Shown: positions 9,744-21,669 of the stretch, piece after piece
Layout: every line of letters begins with the position of its first letter
Position numbering within the stretch: position 1 is the stretch's first letter
Assembly: GCA_009746045.1 (NCBI GenBank)
Contig: RPFO01000104.1
Coordinates: 955,076 to 1,019,075, forward strand
DNA: 64,000 bases
Direction of reading: 5' to 3'
Source: Mesostigma viride
Taxonomy: Eukaryota > Streptophyta > Mesostigmatophyceae > Mesostigmatales > Mesostigmataceae
The notes under the pieces: generated by a model
Told to the model about the DNA's origin: nothing
The model's database searches: none
What the model saw: only the letters and a program-made list of their open reading frames with translations
Position numbers and translations under genes: made by a program

Positions 9744-10739
9744 TTGACCGCTGGTTGGCCCACAATGTTTATCCTTGACAGGTGGGGCTCGCGCCCCCCC
9801 CCCGCCGCTTCACCCCGAGACGGCCGCCCGTCTCGGGGTCGCCGGACCCCCGCCGCCGCCGGCGCCCCCCTCCTCGGCCGCGGACTACCACGTCCCCGCC
9901 TTGAAGGAGGGCTGCCTTGCCACCAACGACATTGTCCACCCCTTCACTTTGAAGGAATTGGACGGCGCCCTTGCTTGCCTGCGGCGATGGTGATTGGGGC
10001 CTCCAGTACACCGCCGCTGCCGCGCCTGCTCGACGGGACGGAGGTCCCGTTCCGCGATCGCTACAAATTGTTGGGGAGTTGGCTCCCTGACACCGCCGAC
10101 GATGTGGACATCCGCATCGGCCTGGCCTGGGCTAGGCTTCGTTCGCTCAACACCTACTTGCGCTCCAAGGGCCTGGGCGAGCACCGCAAGCGCATGCTCT
10201 TCAAGGTCCTCGTCCTCACGGTGCTCACGTATGGCGCCGAGGCGTGGACACTCACGGCAACACTGGCCGCTAGGCTAGACGGCACGGTTTACAGGATGCT
10301 CCGACAGGTCCTGAACGTAGGGTTTTCCAAGCGCCCGTCATTAGAGTCTTTGTATCAGGGCATGCCTCGTATTTCGGACGAGATTAGACAGCGTAGGACA
10401 GCATTTGTAGGACACCTTGCTCGCACCAGCCAGGTCGACACCGCCCTTGGTCTGGCAGGCCCCCAGCGGCTTGGCCAGCCAGGGCGGCATATTCTGACCT
10501 GGCCTGCCCCCAAGGGCATTCCCAAAAGGGTAGGGAAACATGTCACGAACTACATCCAGATGTTGCTGGACGACCTAGTGGTCCCAGCCCAGTTTGAACA
10601 CCGCATCCACTCTCTCTCCCTTCTTTGGACTGCCATGCAGAATTACAAGACGCGATGGCAAAAGATTGTCAAGGCTCACACGCCAGCCCCTGAGGGCAAG
10701 CCACCTCCCCCCAAGAGGCGGCAGCGTTTTGACGAGTAG
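9744..10739 (+). pseudogene. LINE family B ORF2 C-terminal region
   Basis: From about 10050 the frame is clean to the stop at 10737-10739. It contains DDVDIRIGLAWARLRSL, LTVLTYGAEAWTLT, GMPRISDEIRQRRTAFVGHL, ARTSQVDTALGLAG and a basic PPPPKRRQRF end. It corresponds to the thumb and C-terminal part of ORF2. The part before 9990 is in a different frame from the RT-start peptide, marking the internal deletion joint. It shares about half its residues with family A by eye. Confidence 0.75.
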
Positions 10740-10880
10740 GGTAATGTAGTTAGGATTTTTCTAGACTAGATAGCTTAGAGTTAGCTTAGTTCAATTACGC
10801 GGCTCCTTCCACTCCACCCATCCATCAAGGAATATGTGCTACATGATCTCCCAACGGAGGCATGTTATAATTTAATTTAA

Positions 10881-10958
10881 TTTTTTAATCCATCCATCGG
10901 GGTTAATGCTCCGTGACTCCCCAACGGGAGCACGAGTTTAATTAATTAATTAATTAAT
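10881..10958 (+). mobile_element. LINE family A 3' end, very short copy
   Basis: Only CCATCCATCGGGGTTAATGC, the CTCCC-CAAC-GGGAG hairpin and the TTAA tail are present, directly after the tail of the family B element. It is a severely 5'-truncated insertion into or next to another LINE tail. Confidence 0.75.
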
Positions 10959-10977
10959 TTTATTATAATTAATACAA

Positions 10978-11358
10978 ATCAGTTGCTGGCCGACCCTAGT
11001 GGTCCCAGCCCAGTTTGAACACCGCATTTCCTCCCTCTCTCTTGCTTGGACTGCTGTGCAGATCAAGAAGAGGTGGCAGACCATTGTCCAGGCCCACATG
11101 CACGCCAGCCTCTGTGGGCAAGCCCCCCCCCCCCCCCCCCCCCCCGGCCCCCCCCCCCCAAGGAGGAAGGGCACTTTGCTGAGTAGAGTTGCTAGGATTT
11201 TATCAAGGAGACAACTAGCGGATTTTATAGATTAGTTTTTAGAGTTAGCTTACTTAGGTTTCGCGGCTTCGTTCACCCCCATCCATCTTGAAGCAAGGGA
11301 ATACATGCTACATGATCTCCCCACTTAGTCATGTTATAATTTTATTTGATTTAATTTA
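10978..11358 (+). mobile_element. LINE family B 3' fragment with long C tract
   Basis: The sequence matches the end of ORF2 from VVPAQFEHRI onward, then the family B 3' UTR (GTTAGCTTA, CTACATGATCTCC, CATGTTATAATTT). A nearly pure C run at about 11126-11158 replaces the Pro-rich end of the protein. Its true length may be uncertain in any assembly. Confidence 0.75.
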
Positions 11359-12048
11359 TGGCAAGGCCCTCACAGGTCCATTCCATGCATGGGAACTCGT
11401 GTGCTTTGCATAGTTGTAGTTAACGTAAAGGATTTTACGTTAGATGGATAGAGATTGTTACGCTCTTTCCAACGGCACCTTGAACGCCTCATTTGGTTAC
11501 GGGACGTAAAAGTTATGACGTTTCCTAGGCTGTGTCGACAGTGCCCGGCGCGTACGGACACAGGATGTACAAGTGTCACTTTGATAGTCCGCAGGATGTT
11601 GACAGGACTTGTACAGGACTTGATGGTCAATTGATAGGTAAGCGTGCTGTAGCGCGCCAAGACCTATGAGACAATTGATGCTGAGTATAGTACGGATAGG
11701 TCCACAGGACTAGCCGTATGGACGATTGATAGATCTGCGCACCAAAGGCGTGCTAGAGTCTACGTAATCAATTGTGTGCCAGTTCAGCAGTGACAGTACT
11801 GCTGAATACTTGGCTGCGTACCTAGCAAGCTATATGTGTGACTTGGTAGCTCTAGGACGCTAGCTCTTGCGTGCACGTTCTCTTGGCACTGCGGCCTGGT
11901 CGTCTGTGCTGCGTGCAGTCTTGGAATTGACGTGACTTATGTCTGTGTTCTCTTTATATAATAAAGCCAACTTTCCTGCAAGAGCCATGGAGTTTCTCGG
12001 CGGCACTCTCTTTTCTCAACTCGTATTACTCTCTGCCGAGTCTATCAA
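11359..12048 (+). promoter_or_regulatory. Possible leader or promoter of the following frame
   Basis: No frame is seen. A TATA-like CTCTTTATATAATAAAG lies at about 11950-11966, some 90 bases before the ATG at 12049. The stretch could equally be an LTR whose partner is not visible. Confidence 0.3.
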
Positions 12049-12525
12049 ATGCCGAACTCCATTGAATATCGAATTCCCAGCGATGAAGAAGTGACCGATC
12101 CGCCTGCCGATCCTCTTCCGGATCAGCGCGAGCGCGCTTCGCGTCAGCTTGCTGCGGAATGGCAGCGTCTGGTTGACGACGCTGCTGTGACCTCCATCGA
12201 CGAATTGCATCGTCGACAACGGGCGGTTTTGCCGGCATTAGGCGACGTCCCGGAGGATCCGAATTTACCGCCGCTTGTGCCAGAAATTCATTGGCACCTC
12301 GACATTATTCGCTCGACATTATCGGCTTTTCAAGTCCAGGTGCGCGCGGGACTTCGTTCGGTGAACGAGGTGACGACGGCCATTGAGGAGGTGGACAACG
12401 CTGTGTCCTCCCTCGTTGGTTATCAACGAAATTTAAAAAACTGGGCCGCAACGCGCACCGGAGGCGCGCCGGCTATTTCTTCTAACCTGTTTCAGGACAT
12501 TGCGCTGTTGTCGCTTCTTATCTAG
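12049..12525 (+). CDS. Hypothetical 158-residue protein
   Basis: The frame starts MPNSIEYRIPSDEEV and ends at the stop 12523-12525. Residues 8-60 are acidic and Pro-rich, then charged (REXXRQLAAEWQRLVDD-like). Residues about 85-130 have heptad-like spacing (LDIIRSTLSAFQVQV, VNEVTTAIEEVDNAVSS) and could form a helical or coiled-coil bundle. No signal peptide or zinc motif is seen. A TATA-like element lies upstream. It may be a small host gene or the 5' coding part of a retroelement; no family is recognised. Confidence 0.45.
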   Translation: MPNSIEYRIPSDEEVTDPPADPLPDQRERASRQLAAEWQRLVDDAAVTSIDELHRRQRAVLPALGDVPEDPNLPPLVPEIHWHLDIIRSTLSAFQVQVRAGLRSVNEVTTAIEEVDNAVSSLVGYQRNLKNWAATRTGGAPAISSNLFQDIALLSLLI

Positions 12526-12719
12526 TAGGCGTACGCACGCGTGAGCGCCAGCTAGGTCCTCATAAACCTGGTGGCTTTTCTTTCATCGTTGCGTGAGTGG
12601 ATTCCCGCTGGCTGGGAATTTCTCTCCATCTTCACGCATCCGCTGCGAATCATTTTCCGTCGGCACCGAGCCGTCTTTCTTCCGACAAGGAACCCGATTA
12701 AGGGGACGGGACACCCCCG

Positions 12720-13380
12720 AATTTTTTGGCGCCAAAAAATTCGCGCCGGAGCCGAAGGTCACAAATTTCACGTGCACGGTGCGCGCACCCCTTGCGGAAG
12801 TGGCCATGGCGACTGCGTTCAGGCGAAACTACCACACTAGGGCAGGCGAAATGCAAAAATTTTACTCGAATCTAAAAGGAGATGAGTTTATGATGTTAGT
12901 TTGTGGCGGAAATCAGCTGGTTTACAATATCGCTGTTGTTTTTTTATGCCATCGGCATGGGGGGTAATCTGAATTTTTTGGTCGCGCGGAATGAAATAGA
13001 ATTCATGATAGCGGCTGTAAAATAGCGGTTTCGGGGGCTGTTCTGACCTTGAAGCAGGCATTAATATCGGTTGCATCGAATTCTAAACCGAGCTGGTGCT
13101 TTTTGCCAGATTTTCGGTCATTATCGGTAAGTAATTGTTCAGACCTGCGCAGTGCGTGTCTGACCTGTCCATGGAAGAACGGCTGTTGTTGCGCGCCTGG
13201 GCGAGGGATTTACGAGGGCAAGGTACAGATTTGTCGCGAACGTTATCTGCTATCGGTGCTTTCTTCTATGAGCTCATCGTTCGAGGTTTTTCGCGTTCTT
13301 TTTGGGCAGTTTCCGCCAGCTAGCTCGCCGTCGCTTGCCGTTGTGTTGTCGAATACCTGGCAGCTTTAGATTGTTTTCGT
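12720..13380 (+). repeat. Dispersed repeat D, copy 2
   Basis: This is the partner of 5980-6575, with the same ordered landmarks including CGGTAAGTAATT at about 13126. It holds a 62-codon frame (13135-13323) with ERLLLRAWARDLRGQGTDLS, whose counterpart in copy 1 is partly alignable (PWAKDLQGLGT). Just upstream, 12720-12745 is an inverted pair, AATTTTTTGGCGCC and AAAAAATT. Confidence 0.5.
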
Positions 13381-14121
13381 CGATGTCGTGATCAGGGCCG
13401 CTTCAGTCGCAGCCTATAGCTCTTCCGGAAGGTATAAGGCATTTCATAAAACGTGTTCTGGCAAGGATGTTGTGCGTATGGACGCTTCTTGTTGTTTGAG
13501 AGTGACGCACCCTCTCCTCACAGGCCGCAGCGGCATCACAGCGCTCATGCGGTGAAGGGCCGCCAATGGTTTCTTTGCATTTTATCGTGCAGGGATGGAA
13601 GTGTTATAGTGATGATGATGTTGGAGATATTGCATTTGTGTGACTGCATGTAGATAGCTGGCACCAATGGTTGTTTGAGCTTTCCTTTGTTATGATGATG
13701 TGACAAGACTACAATGTGCTGAGCCAACCATGGTTGACATGCATGACTGCATGCAAGCTATATATACCATGTTCTTACTTGGTTCCTTGCCCTCCATAGT
13801 CCCAGTTTGTCATCCATGCCGGGGAGGGCAGTTTAGGAGGTGTTGTTGTGTTGATTAGCTTGGCTGGCATCAAACTTACACTCTAACCTGGGAGAAACAT
13901 AGGAAATGCTGCTTAGGCATGTTAGGGCTACCATCGTCAAGGCTATGCACATATTTACAAGGCTGGCCATGCTGGAGGGATGATGAAGACATATGAGGTG
14001 CGTGGCCACCCCTTTGTACTTTGTAAACATACTCTGCATGGTTTTGGTGCATGTTGGATGGCATATTAAGTGGCACTGTGGGGTTACTAACTTACTGAGT
14101 GGTCCTTAGTGCCTTGTCATG
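13381..14121. other. Gene-poor stretch
   Basis: No supported gene. A segment near 13958-14000 repeats one at about 200-250. Otherwise nothing is recognised. Confidence 0.3.
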
Positions 14122-15450
14122 TTTGATCAGGCACTCCGCAAAGGTGAAAACCATTTGCGTTCAGTACCGGGCCGCGGAAAACGCGGAAAAACGCGATCTG
14201 CAAATGAATCCGACCGGAATCGAACTGGGGACCTCTCGCACCAATTTTGCTGACTATAGGACGGACGTCTCCGGTTACCATGGCATCGCCAACTTACACC
14301 TTCAGTCATCCGCAAAAGTTCTCCTGTCCGGGGAGTGATGCAAGCCTTTCGGATTTGGTACTAGATAAATCACTCGAGATCTGTGTGTAGGAGTACTACA
14401 CACGTGTCTGCACGCGAGACTTGTTCAGTCTCGCACCGTGAGACGGGCTGAACACGGCTGAATCCTTCTTTTAGTAGAAGGGGGCGTAGCCGGTACTATC
14501 GAAATCAGCCAAGCGTATATTTGATCAGGCACTCCGCAAAGGTGAAAACCATTTGCGTTCAGTACCGGGCCGCGGAAAACGCGGAAAAACGCGATCTGCA
14601 AATGAATCCGACCGGAATCGAACTGGGGACCTCTCGCACCAATTTTGCTGACTATAGGACGGACGTCTCCGGTTACCATGGCATCGCCAACTTACACCTT
14701 CAGTCATCCGCAAAAGTTCTCCTGTCCGGGGAGTGATGCAAGCCTTTCGGATTTGGTACTAGATAAATCACTCGAGATCTGTGTGTAGGAGTACTACACA
14801 CGTGTCTGCACGCGAGACTTGTTCAGTCTCGCACCGTGAGACGGGCTGAACACGGCTGAATCCTTCTTTTAGTAGAAGGGGGCGTAGCCGGTACTATCGA
14901 AATCAGCCAAGCGTATATTTGATCAGGCACTCCGCAAAGGTGAAAACCATTTGCGTTCAGTACCGGGCCGCGGAAAACGCGGAAAAACGCGATCTGCAAA
15001 TGAATCCGACCGGAATCGAACTGGGGACCTCTCGCACCAATTTTGCTGACTATAGGACGGACGTCTCCGGTTACCATGGCATCGCCAACTTACACCTTCA
15101 GTCATCCGCAAAAGTTCTCCTGTCCGGGGAGTGATGCAAGCCTTTCGGATTTGGTACTAGATAAATCACTCGAGATCTGTGTGTAGGAGTACTACACACG
15201 TGTCTGCACGCGAGACTTGTTCAGTCTCGCACCGTGAGACGGGCTGAACACGGCTGAATCCTTCTTTTAGTAGAAGGGGGCGTAGCCGGTACTATCGAAA
15301 TCAGCCAAGCGTATATTTGATCAGGCACTCCGCAAAGGTGAAAACCATTTGCGTTCAGTACCGGGCCGCGGAAAACGCGGAAAAATGCGATCTGCAAATG
15401 AATCCGACCGGAATCGAACTGGGGACCTCTCGCACCAATTTTGCTGACAG
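14122..15450 (-). repeat. 398-bp tandem repeat, about 3.3 units, bounded by SINE copies
   Basis: Units begin at about 14123, 14521, 14919 and 15317 and look identical apart from one C/T change near 15386. Each unit consists of about 134 bases matching, on the minus strand, the SINE at 53474-53608, plus about 264 bases of spacer. The array starts at the SINE 3' end and the last partial unit stops at the SINE 5' end. It therefore reads SINE-(spacer-SINE)x3, as unequal exchange between SINEs would give. The near identity implies recent expansion or ongoing homogenisation. Confidence 0.85.
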
Positions 15451-16331
15451 TATTTGTGGTCATATAGGAAACCCATCAACTTGAGCAGTTCTTGTCGCAA
15501 TGACCCCCCACATTGAGCATGCGTTGCCGTCAGCGTGCAAGAGTTGATTATGTGTGCTTTGGTCAGTTTGCAGATGTCTTTGATGAAGAAGGAGGTGCTA
15601 GTGTGGCTAAATGGTTACTCTAATTTCCTTGTAGCGTCTACATGGGTGGCCGTCTTGGAATGGTTGTAACTTGGGCAGTTCTTGTCAGAATGGCGTCAAA
15701 CCTTGAACATAGGAGGTACCATATGTGCAGAGAATGGTAGTATGTGGTTTGGCCAGTTTTCATGAGGCTTAGATGTATAAAGGGGTGTTAGTGTGGTTAA
15801 ATACTAGCTAAAACCTCCCTTAGCTTCGTCACAGGTGGCAATCTAGGAATATCCATCAAATAGGGCTGCGCTTGTCAGAATGACCTGAAAATTTGGGGCT
15901 GCATGTCCCCCCTCTCTAGTATTTGGGAATATATGATTTGGCACTATTGCATGTGTTTATGATTTGTTTTATTTATTTTTGTTTAAAAAAGGACCCTTTT
16001 TGCGGGAAAATCCATCAATGTGTCTAAACATCATTATTTTGTGCTCAAAATTAGGCAGGCTTTCTCAAAAGTGGGGGAACTATGCGGGAATATATGATTT
16101 GGTCCCAATATGTTTGCCCATTGTCCTAGGAAAAATGTGACTAAAATAGCGTCTTTTTCTATTTTTAGCGCGTAACCGGTGTATGGTGGGGGCTAGTACC
16201 ACCCCCAAGTGGCTGGAAAAATTTTTTTTTATCATATTTATGGTCCCCAATCATCATTGGATTTTTAGCACATGCATAGGTATGGTTTCCAGAAAAGTGC
16301 CCTTTAGGGGTGTCCCCTCCCCTTAACACAC
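15451..16331. repeat. Degenerate AT-rich repeat, second copy
   Basis: This is the partner of 987-1786, sharing in order TTGTCAGAATGACCTGA, TTTTTGCGGGAAAAT, TAGCGTCTTTTTCTATTT and the GGGGGCTAGTACC-like block. Within it a shorter unit (TTGTCAGAATG and TTCTTGTCGCAATGACC variants) recurs at about 15490, 15685 and 15870. Confidence 0.45.
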
Positions 16332-16831
16332 CAGTGTTGATTGAGGTCGGCGCGGGACCGTCCTGCGCTTCAGCCGGATCCAGAGGACGCGGGGTTCGAG
16401 TACGAGTACTGCGACTTCCGTGGCGTTGAGGTGTTGCGCTGGATTACATAGGACAAATTGCGGTAGGCATCAGAAGTGTCCTAAATGAAATGTTGAAAAA
16501 CGTGTTTGGCCGAACCGGAGGCCTTGGGAAATATGGTTTAGAATGGGTTTCACCAAACAATTCTATTGGCAGCGGGAATTTACAGTAAAAGTGCCATGTT
16601 TCAGTACCAAATGCTGTCAACGGCGTCACCACAAGAGCATTGTCGACGATGATGCGATATTACCAAGGTATTCTAAAACAAGAATGCATCTACAGTGTAT
16701 CCTTGTGTCATCGAGCACTTACTCATGCGTGTGGTGTCGTCAATTCCGTGGCAGCGACCCTTACCGGCATCAAATTGTGCAATATAATCTGCAGGGCCTG
16801 GAATCCATGCATCTCTGAATGATTCTCGATT
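16332..16831. other. Left flank of CACTA copy 1
   Basis: No gene is recognised. There is an AGTACGAGTACT palindrome near 16400 and some open but unsupported frames. Confidence 0.3.
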
Positions 16832-16844
16832 CACTAGGAACTCG

Positions 16845-17165
16845 GCTTTGAGAATGGGTGAGAAATGGTGAGAAAAAGGGTGAGAAAGGTGAGAAAAAGG
16901 GTGAGAAATGGGTGAGAATGGGTGAGAAAGGTGAGAAAATGGGGTGAGAATGGGGTGAGAATGGGTGAGAAAACACGTTTCTCACCCGGGTGAGATTGCC
17001 CCAAAAAGGTGAGAAAAGGAAAAAAAACGTGAGAAAAATCTCAAAAAACAGGAGGTGAGAAACGTGAGAAAAACAGGAGGTGAGAAACGTGAGAAACGTG
17101 AGATAAAACAGGACGTGAGAAAAGTGAGAAAAACAGGACGTGAGAAAAGTGAGAAAACACAGCGC
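16845..17165 (+). repeat. CACTA subterminal array, left end of copy 1
   Basis: Some 25 or more units of GTGAGAA with variable 1-6 base spacers (GGTGAGAAA, GGGTGAGAATG, ACGTGAGAAA) follow directly on the terminal repeat. The mirror array on the other strand is at 21670-21985. The low-complexity Phe/Ser/His frames on the opposite strand are not proteins. Confidence 0.85.
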
Positions 17166-19320
17166 TGAGAAACACACCCATAATGCAATATGGTGGCAGC
17201 CACATGCATGCAGTGCCAGTAACAACCGCACTGTTCAAAACAGCACGAACAATCAAAATCTTTTCATTATAATGTTAAAATAATATGTTTATAGCCGTCA
17301 AGAACCCATTAAATCATACTAGCTACTCAGCGGCGAAATTCTGGAATTGTAACCATTGATCATTTAATGAATCATCTATACAACACTGTTATGGCTTTAT
17401 GACACATCCGTCATTGCCTTTCATCAAATACGATGACAGCTGGTTAACAAATCTGGTCGCTTGCTAGGGCATCATGCTGACCGCTCCCATTTCATTCTCG
17501 TGGTGCCTGCATGAATCCAAGCAAACCGTGACACAATATGCAAGGAAAAAAAAAGATATCAGATCCTTGACATAGACATCACCATTCTACAAGGAAGAGC
17601 TCACCAGCACCTAACGGTCCAATCATGCAGCAAATGTGTAGAACACGATTTATGACCCAACACTCACTCTTATGGCAAAGCAGCCCATACACATGAATCA
17701 CACCATGCGCCAGATGTCACACGAGCAATTAAGCCACAACGTTGTCGTCGGATCAGAAAGCAATAAACGTGAAAACGCTAGCGGCCCAAATCTGAGATTC
17801 CGCGGAACACAGAAAATAAGAAGGCTCAGAAGCTACCAGCAAGGGATCGAACATAGGACCTTTGGCATGATTTCGCGGCTGTGTGAGTCTCCTGATCCGA
17901 AGGCATCTCACTTAATTAACGTTTCGAAACAGCCAAACTGCGAAAAATCTCTTACCGGAGAGAGTTGCCACTATCAAGGAGACAACCAGCGCAGGCCAGA
18001 AATCGGGAGAATCCGGACCATGGGAGCTCGAGCCTGCCGTTATCTTGTCCGCGTTTTCGAGTCGTGCAGGATTATGAATATGAATGGAGATGGAAATGTG
18101 TAGCCTTGTGCATTGAAATTATGGCTGGCTGACGTGAAGAGCGACTACATGACCTAGACGGTGGGGCCGGAAACAGCTTGCTCGATTGTGTTTCATCGTG
18201 GGCAACGAGTCCAACGACTACTTTCTCTGGGCGGCAAACTGCGGCAAATTGAACGCAAACCTCATCATGAAATCTTGACCGTCGAAACGTAACGATCCGA
18301 CGACTTATGCAGTATGCCGCGTAATTTTCTGTTGCGGGAGAGCCGTTGGGCCGGTTCCCGACGCGGGCGACCAGTGGTTTGCATGAAGTTAACTTACCTG
18401 AAGTTCTCCAACAGAAGTGACCCAAGCCGCATGATGGCACTCATCGACGGCCTCAGTCTATTGACGCGTCGGCCCGATTTTGGCGGCACCCAATTTGACA
18501 CCAACGGCACCTACCGACAAAGGGCATACGTACGTTTCACGCCCACCACGACCTTCGAGCTCTGCTATGGCGGTGGTGCCGTGGGGCCCGCATCAGACTG
18601 CGGGCCCTTATCTGCTATGGCGGTGCTGCCGTTGGGCCCGCATCAGAATTCAGGCCCTTTATGCAAGCGGGCCCTTAATGCATGTTACTTTTTTATTCTT
18701 CTGCATACAAATCTGAAGCAATGAGGTCGTGTCCTCCGGATTTTTGCATTTGCACCGTGTGCAGTTCTTGGACGTTTGGAAACATGCATGATGGCATGTG
18801 GCTAATGTAATGAATGACTAGCTAGACCGTTTCAGTGGTTTTTCATTTGCGGGTATTTCCTCGTAAATGGTGGGAAAGCGACCGCAGCAATGGTTCTCAC
18901 CACTAGACACTCCGGGCCAGTGAAGCTCGAAAAACACGCCCTGATCAAGCAAGCTGTTTCCGGCCCCACTGTATAGGTCATCTTACAGTCGCTCTTTGCG
19001 TAAGCCAGCCATAATTTCAATGAACAAGGCTACACATTTGCATACTCTTTTCTTGGTTATCGGTGTGCCTTTGTTTGGATGCAGGGGGGATCGCTGTGCT
19101 GACACAACGCGGCAAGGGATTTGCTGGTAGAAGATGCCCTTCCCATGGCTGATTACAGCGACCCTGTGAATGGCGACGAGGCCTACTGGTGAGCCTTGTT
19201 TTTTGCAAATGCTACTTACGCCGTCTGCTTTGGTTATTTTAATTCAGTCCAGTTGAAAGGCGCCTTGGGATTAGCCAATCATGTTTTACTGTCACAAAGC
19301 CAGCCCTAGTAAGCTCTAGT

Positions 19321-19854
19321 TTGTTTGGTTTTACCCATCCGGGTGCCATGATCTTGCCGCCAGTAAAAGCGTCCTGTGTTGTATCTGTTCTATTTTTTTT
19401 AATAACCAATACTTGCAATAATAATACTCTTTGCTGGGTTATCGGTGTGCGTTTGTTTGAATGCAGGCGAGATCGCTGTGCTGACACAACGTTCAACGCG
19501 ATTGCATGGGCATCATTAAACCTGACGCCGCTTGTGCCGCAAGGCATTGTAGCGGCGTGTGGGGGCGTGAAGCGCTACGCGGATTCTTTCCACAAAGTCA
19601 GGATACATGGGTTCAACTACCGCACGGAGGCTGCTCCTACGGATGCTGGACCTAGCCAGCCCACCGTTGTTATTGAGGAGGTCCCTATGGCAAAGAGGGC
19701 CAGTGGAAGGCAGCGTAAAGCTGTGAACTATTGCGACACTAGTGGGGATGACACTATGTCATCAGAAGATGTTGATGCAAGCAACCCCTCGGACAGCAGT
19801 TCTGAAGAAGATGACTTTGATATAATGGGCATGACAGCACTGTTTATGGAATGA
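19321..19854 (+). pseudogene. CACTA transposase C-terminal remnant, internally deleted
   Basis: The frame matches the one in copy 2 but jumps from RTEAA to PTDAGPSQPT, lacking about 195 residues (585 bases, in frame) near 19632. Those residues hold most of the DUF4216-like domain. What remains is KVRIHGFNYRTEAA, then an acidic Ser/Asp tail (SDSSSEEDDF). The first 50 or so residues are probably an unspliced intron: an acceptor-like TTTGAATGCAG precedes GCGAGATCGC. Confidence 0.6.
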
Positions 19855-19939
19855 TGTGCTGTTTTATATTGTATGATAACCCCATAATAATGCACCTTAG
19901 TGGTGTTGAGTTTTTTTTCACGTCAAGGACTTGGGTTAA

Positions 19940-21638
19940 CCCCTAAATGGGCGGAAATGCTGCCGATAAATCGGCAGTAACTCACCTATTTTGTAAACCA
20001 GCCCCTGTACAACCTAGCAATATCCAATGGCTGTCCTTGGGGGGCAAGCATGTCCATGAGTTGCCCTAAGCCATGATATATCACAACCTCACATATATTC
20101 ATCGTAGGCCATGTATAACTGCCGTCAAAGTCAGGGGGGTCAAGACGAGCGTTTTCATTTTTGGTAGAATGTGCATTTTGAATTATGTTGTAAGAGCTAG
20201 GCACCTACCACTTCAGGGATGATAAACAATTAGTTGCTGAACAGTTTGAGCCATTGGGGTCATCATTTGGGTGGGTATACCAGCAGTTACACCCAGTACA
20301 GCCCATAGGGGTACCGTTGGTAAAAAGCAACCAAGGGGGTAGGAGTGGGCATACTACCTACTAATACCTACTAATATGGCCCCCAACCATGCCAAACAAT
20401 ACATTTCCCTTCCACAATTATGGGGAAACATAACTGCATCATCACACTGCCCTTACATGGCACCTATGTGCAGGTGCCACCTTGTCCATGCACGTAGGTA
20501 ACGTGGTACGGATACCCTACGCAAGGCATGCATTCTAGGAGGCAGCCACCAACAAACTAGTGATTTTAAGCCTATTTCAGCCTGCCCTAGCAAGGATAAA
20601 CTAGGCCTAAGCTGCTATAGCTTTCCAGGTGATGGCCAGCACACCTGGTGGCACATGCTGACAATGGGAAGCTTCTACTCACCGGTTACATGCTTGATGA
20701 TGCCACAGAGACCAGCCAACTGCCTCACACTCATGCAATATGTGTGTGGGAAATGTATAACAAACATATATGGAGGTATTCAAACCCATACAGCCTCTAA
20801 AACTTATCACCATCACCCTGTGGCAGGTCAACTGACTGAGGGAAGCATCTAAGAAGGGTGTTTTAGAAAGGGGCCAGGCCAGGGTCAAGAAAGAGCATGA
20901 ATAATGCAAAAAGAATGTGCTACACAAGCTAGAACGTATATATAAACGTCAAACATCGATAGGAAAACGATGCTTAAGCTTTACCAGGCATGGATGGCGT
21001 TACCTTGGCCCAGGCGGTGGCGGCAAAATGGCGCATTTCGGCACACCAAAGTTGTGCAGCATGGTCGCTGGATTCGGCGAGTTCTGGCCACCCTTGCACG
21101 TTTACGACTAATATGTATCATAAAAAGTACAAAGAAACCGATATATCCTTTAAAATACGCCGGAAAGGTATTGCTGTCAACGTTTCTATCGTCCGGCCTG
21201 ATCGCAGTTTTTTCGAGCAAGAACGCTGCCGACACCTATCAAATGGCATTCCCGCGAACCAAAAATTGGCCTGTATGATCTTTAGGACGTATAAAATCAA
21301 TATCCTAAGTTTGGCCAGAAAATTCGAACGCAAACGTAAATGCCATGCGTGGGCGCAAGCCGCCATGGCCAGGTCGTCGTTTTCCGGAATGCACGTTGTA
21401 CGTGAAAAAGTACCCTGACCCCTTGTACTTTGACGGTCTGGAACACCTGTTAAACTTGGTCAAAATATAGCAAACCCTAGTATCATGTTCTGGAGAAACT
21501 TATAAACTTTCATTCTTCTCAGCTAAACGTTTCCTAATTCCCAATAGTATTCTCGCAAACTGGTCCCCCGAGTAGGTGCCGACAAATCGGCTGTAAGTCA
21601 CTTTTTGGCGGAAAATCGGCAGCAAGACCATTTAGGGG
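19940..21638. mobile_element. TTAA-target DNA transposon A, piggyBac-like ends
   Basis: It is flanked by TTAA at 19936-19939 and 21639-21642, with inverted ends starting CCCCTAAATGG and an inner GCTGCCGAT pair. TTAA duplication and CCC-starting ends are typical of piggyBac elements. No transposase frame is seen in 1.7 kb, so it is non-autonomous. CACTA copy 2 has the corresponding sequence without this insertion (near 39650). Its left joint carries about five extra bases (TTGGG) relative to that empty site. A second copy, B, spans 28128-50822. Confidence 0.8.
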
Positions 21639-21669
21639 TTAATGAAATAAAGCTCATGATTTTTCTCGT

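Larger units (their letters stand above)
8366..10880 (+). mobile_element. LINE family B element with the reverse transcriptase core missing
   Basis: In order it shows an endonuclease domain, a linker, the start of the reverse transcriptase region (PFTLKELDGALACLRRW at about 9940-9990), and then directly the post-RT region (DGTEVPFRDRYKLLGSW). The palm with its catalytic aspartates is absent, so the element cannot transpose by itself. The 3' UTR runs from 10740 and ends with ATCTCC-CAAC-GGAGGC and an AATTTAATTTAA-type tail. The 5' end abuts the CATC array, so its own start is not defined. This gives it both ends of a full-length LINE without the middle, unlike the other copies here, which are 5' truncated. 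Confidence 0.8.

Noticed and set aside
14122-15450. CRISPR-like regular array
   Set aside because: Units are 398 bp with identical spacers and contain a SINE. There are no short repeats with unique spacers, and the genome is eukaryotic.
16770-17256. Phe/Ser/His-rich frames on the minus strand near the CACTA end
   Set aside because: They are translations of the GTGAGAA array and occur at every such array.
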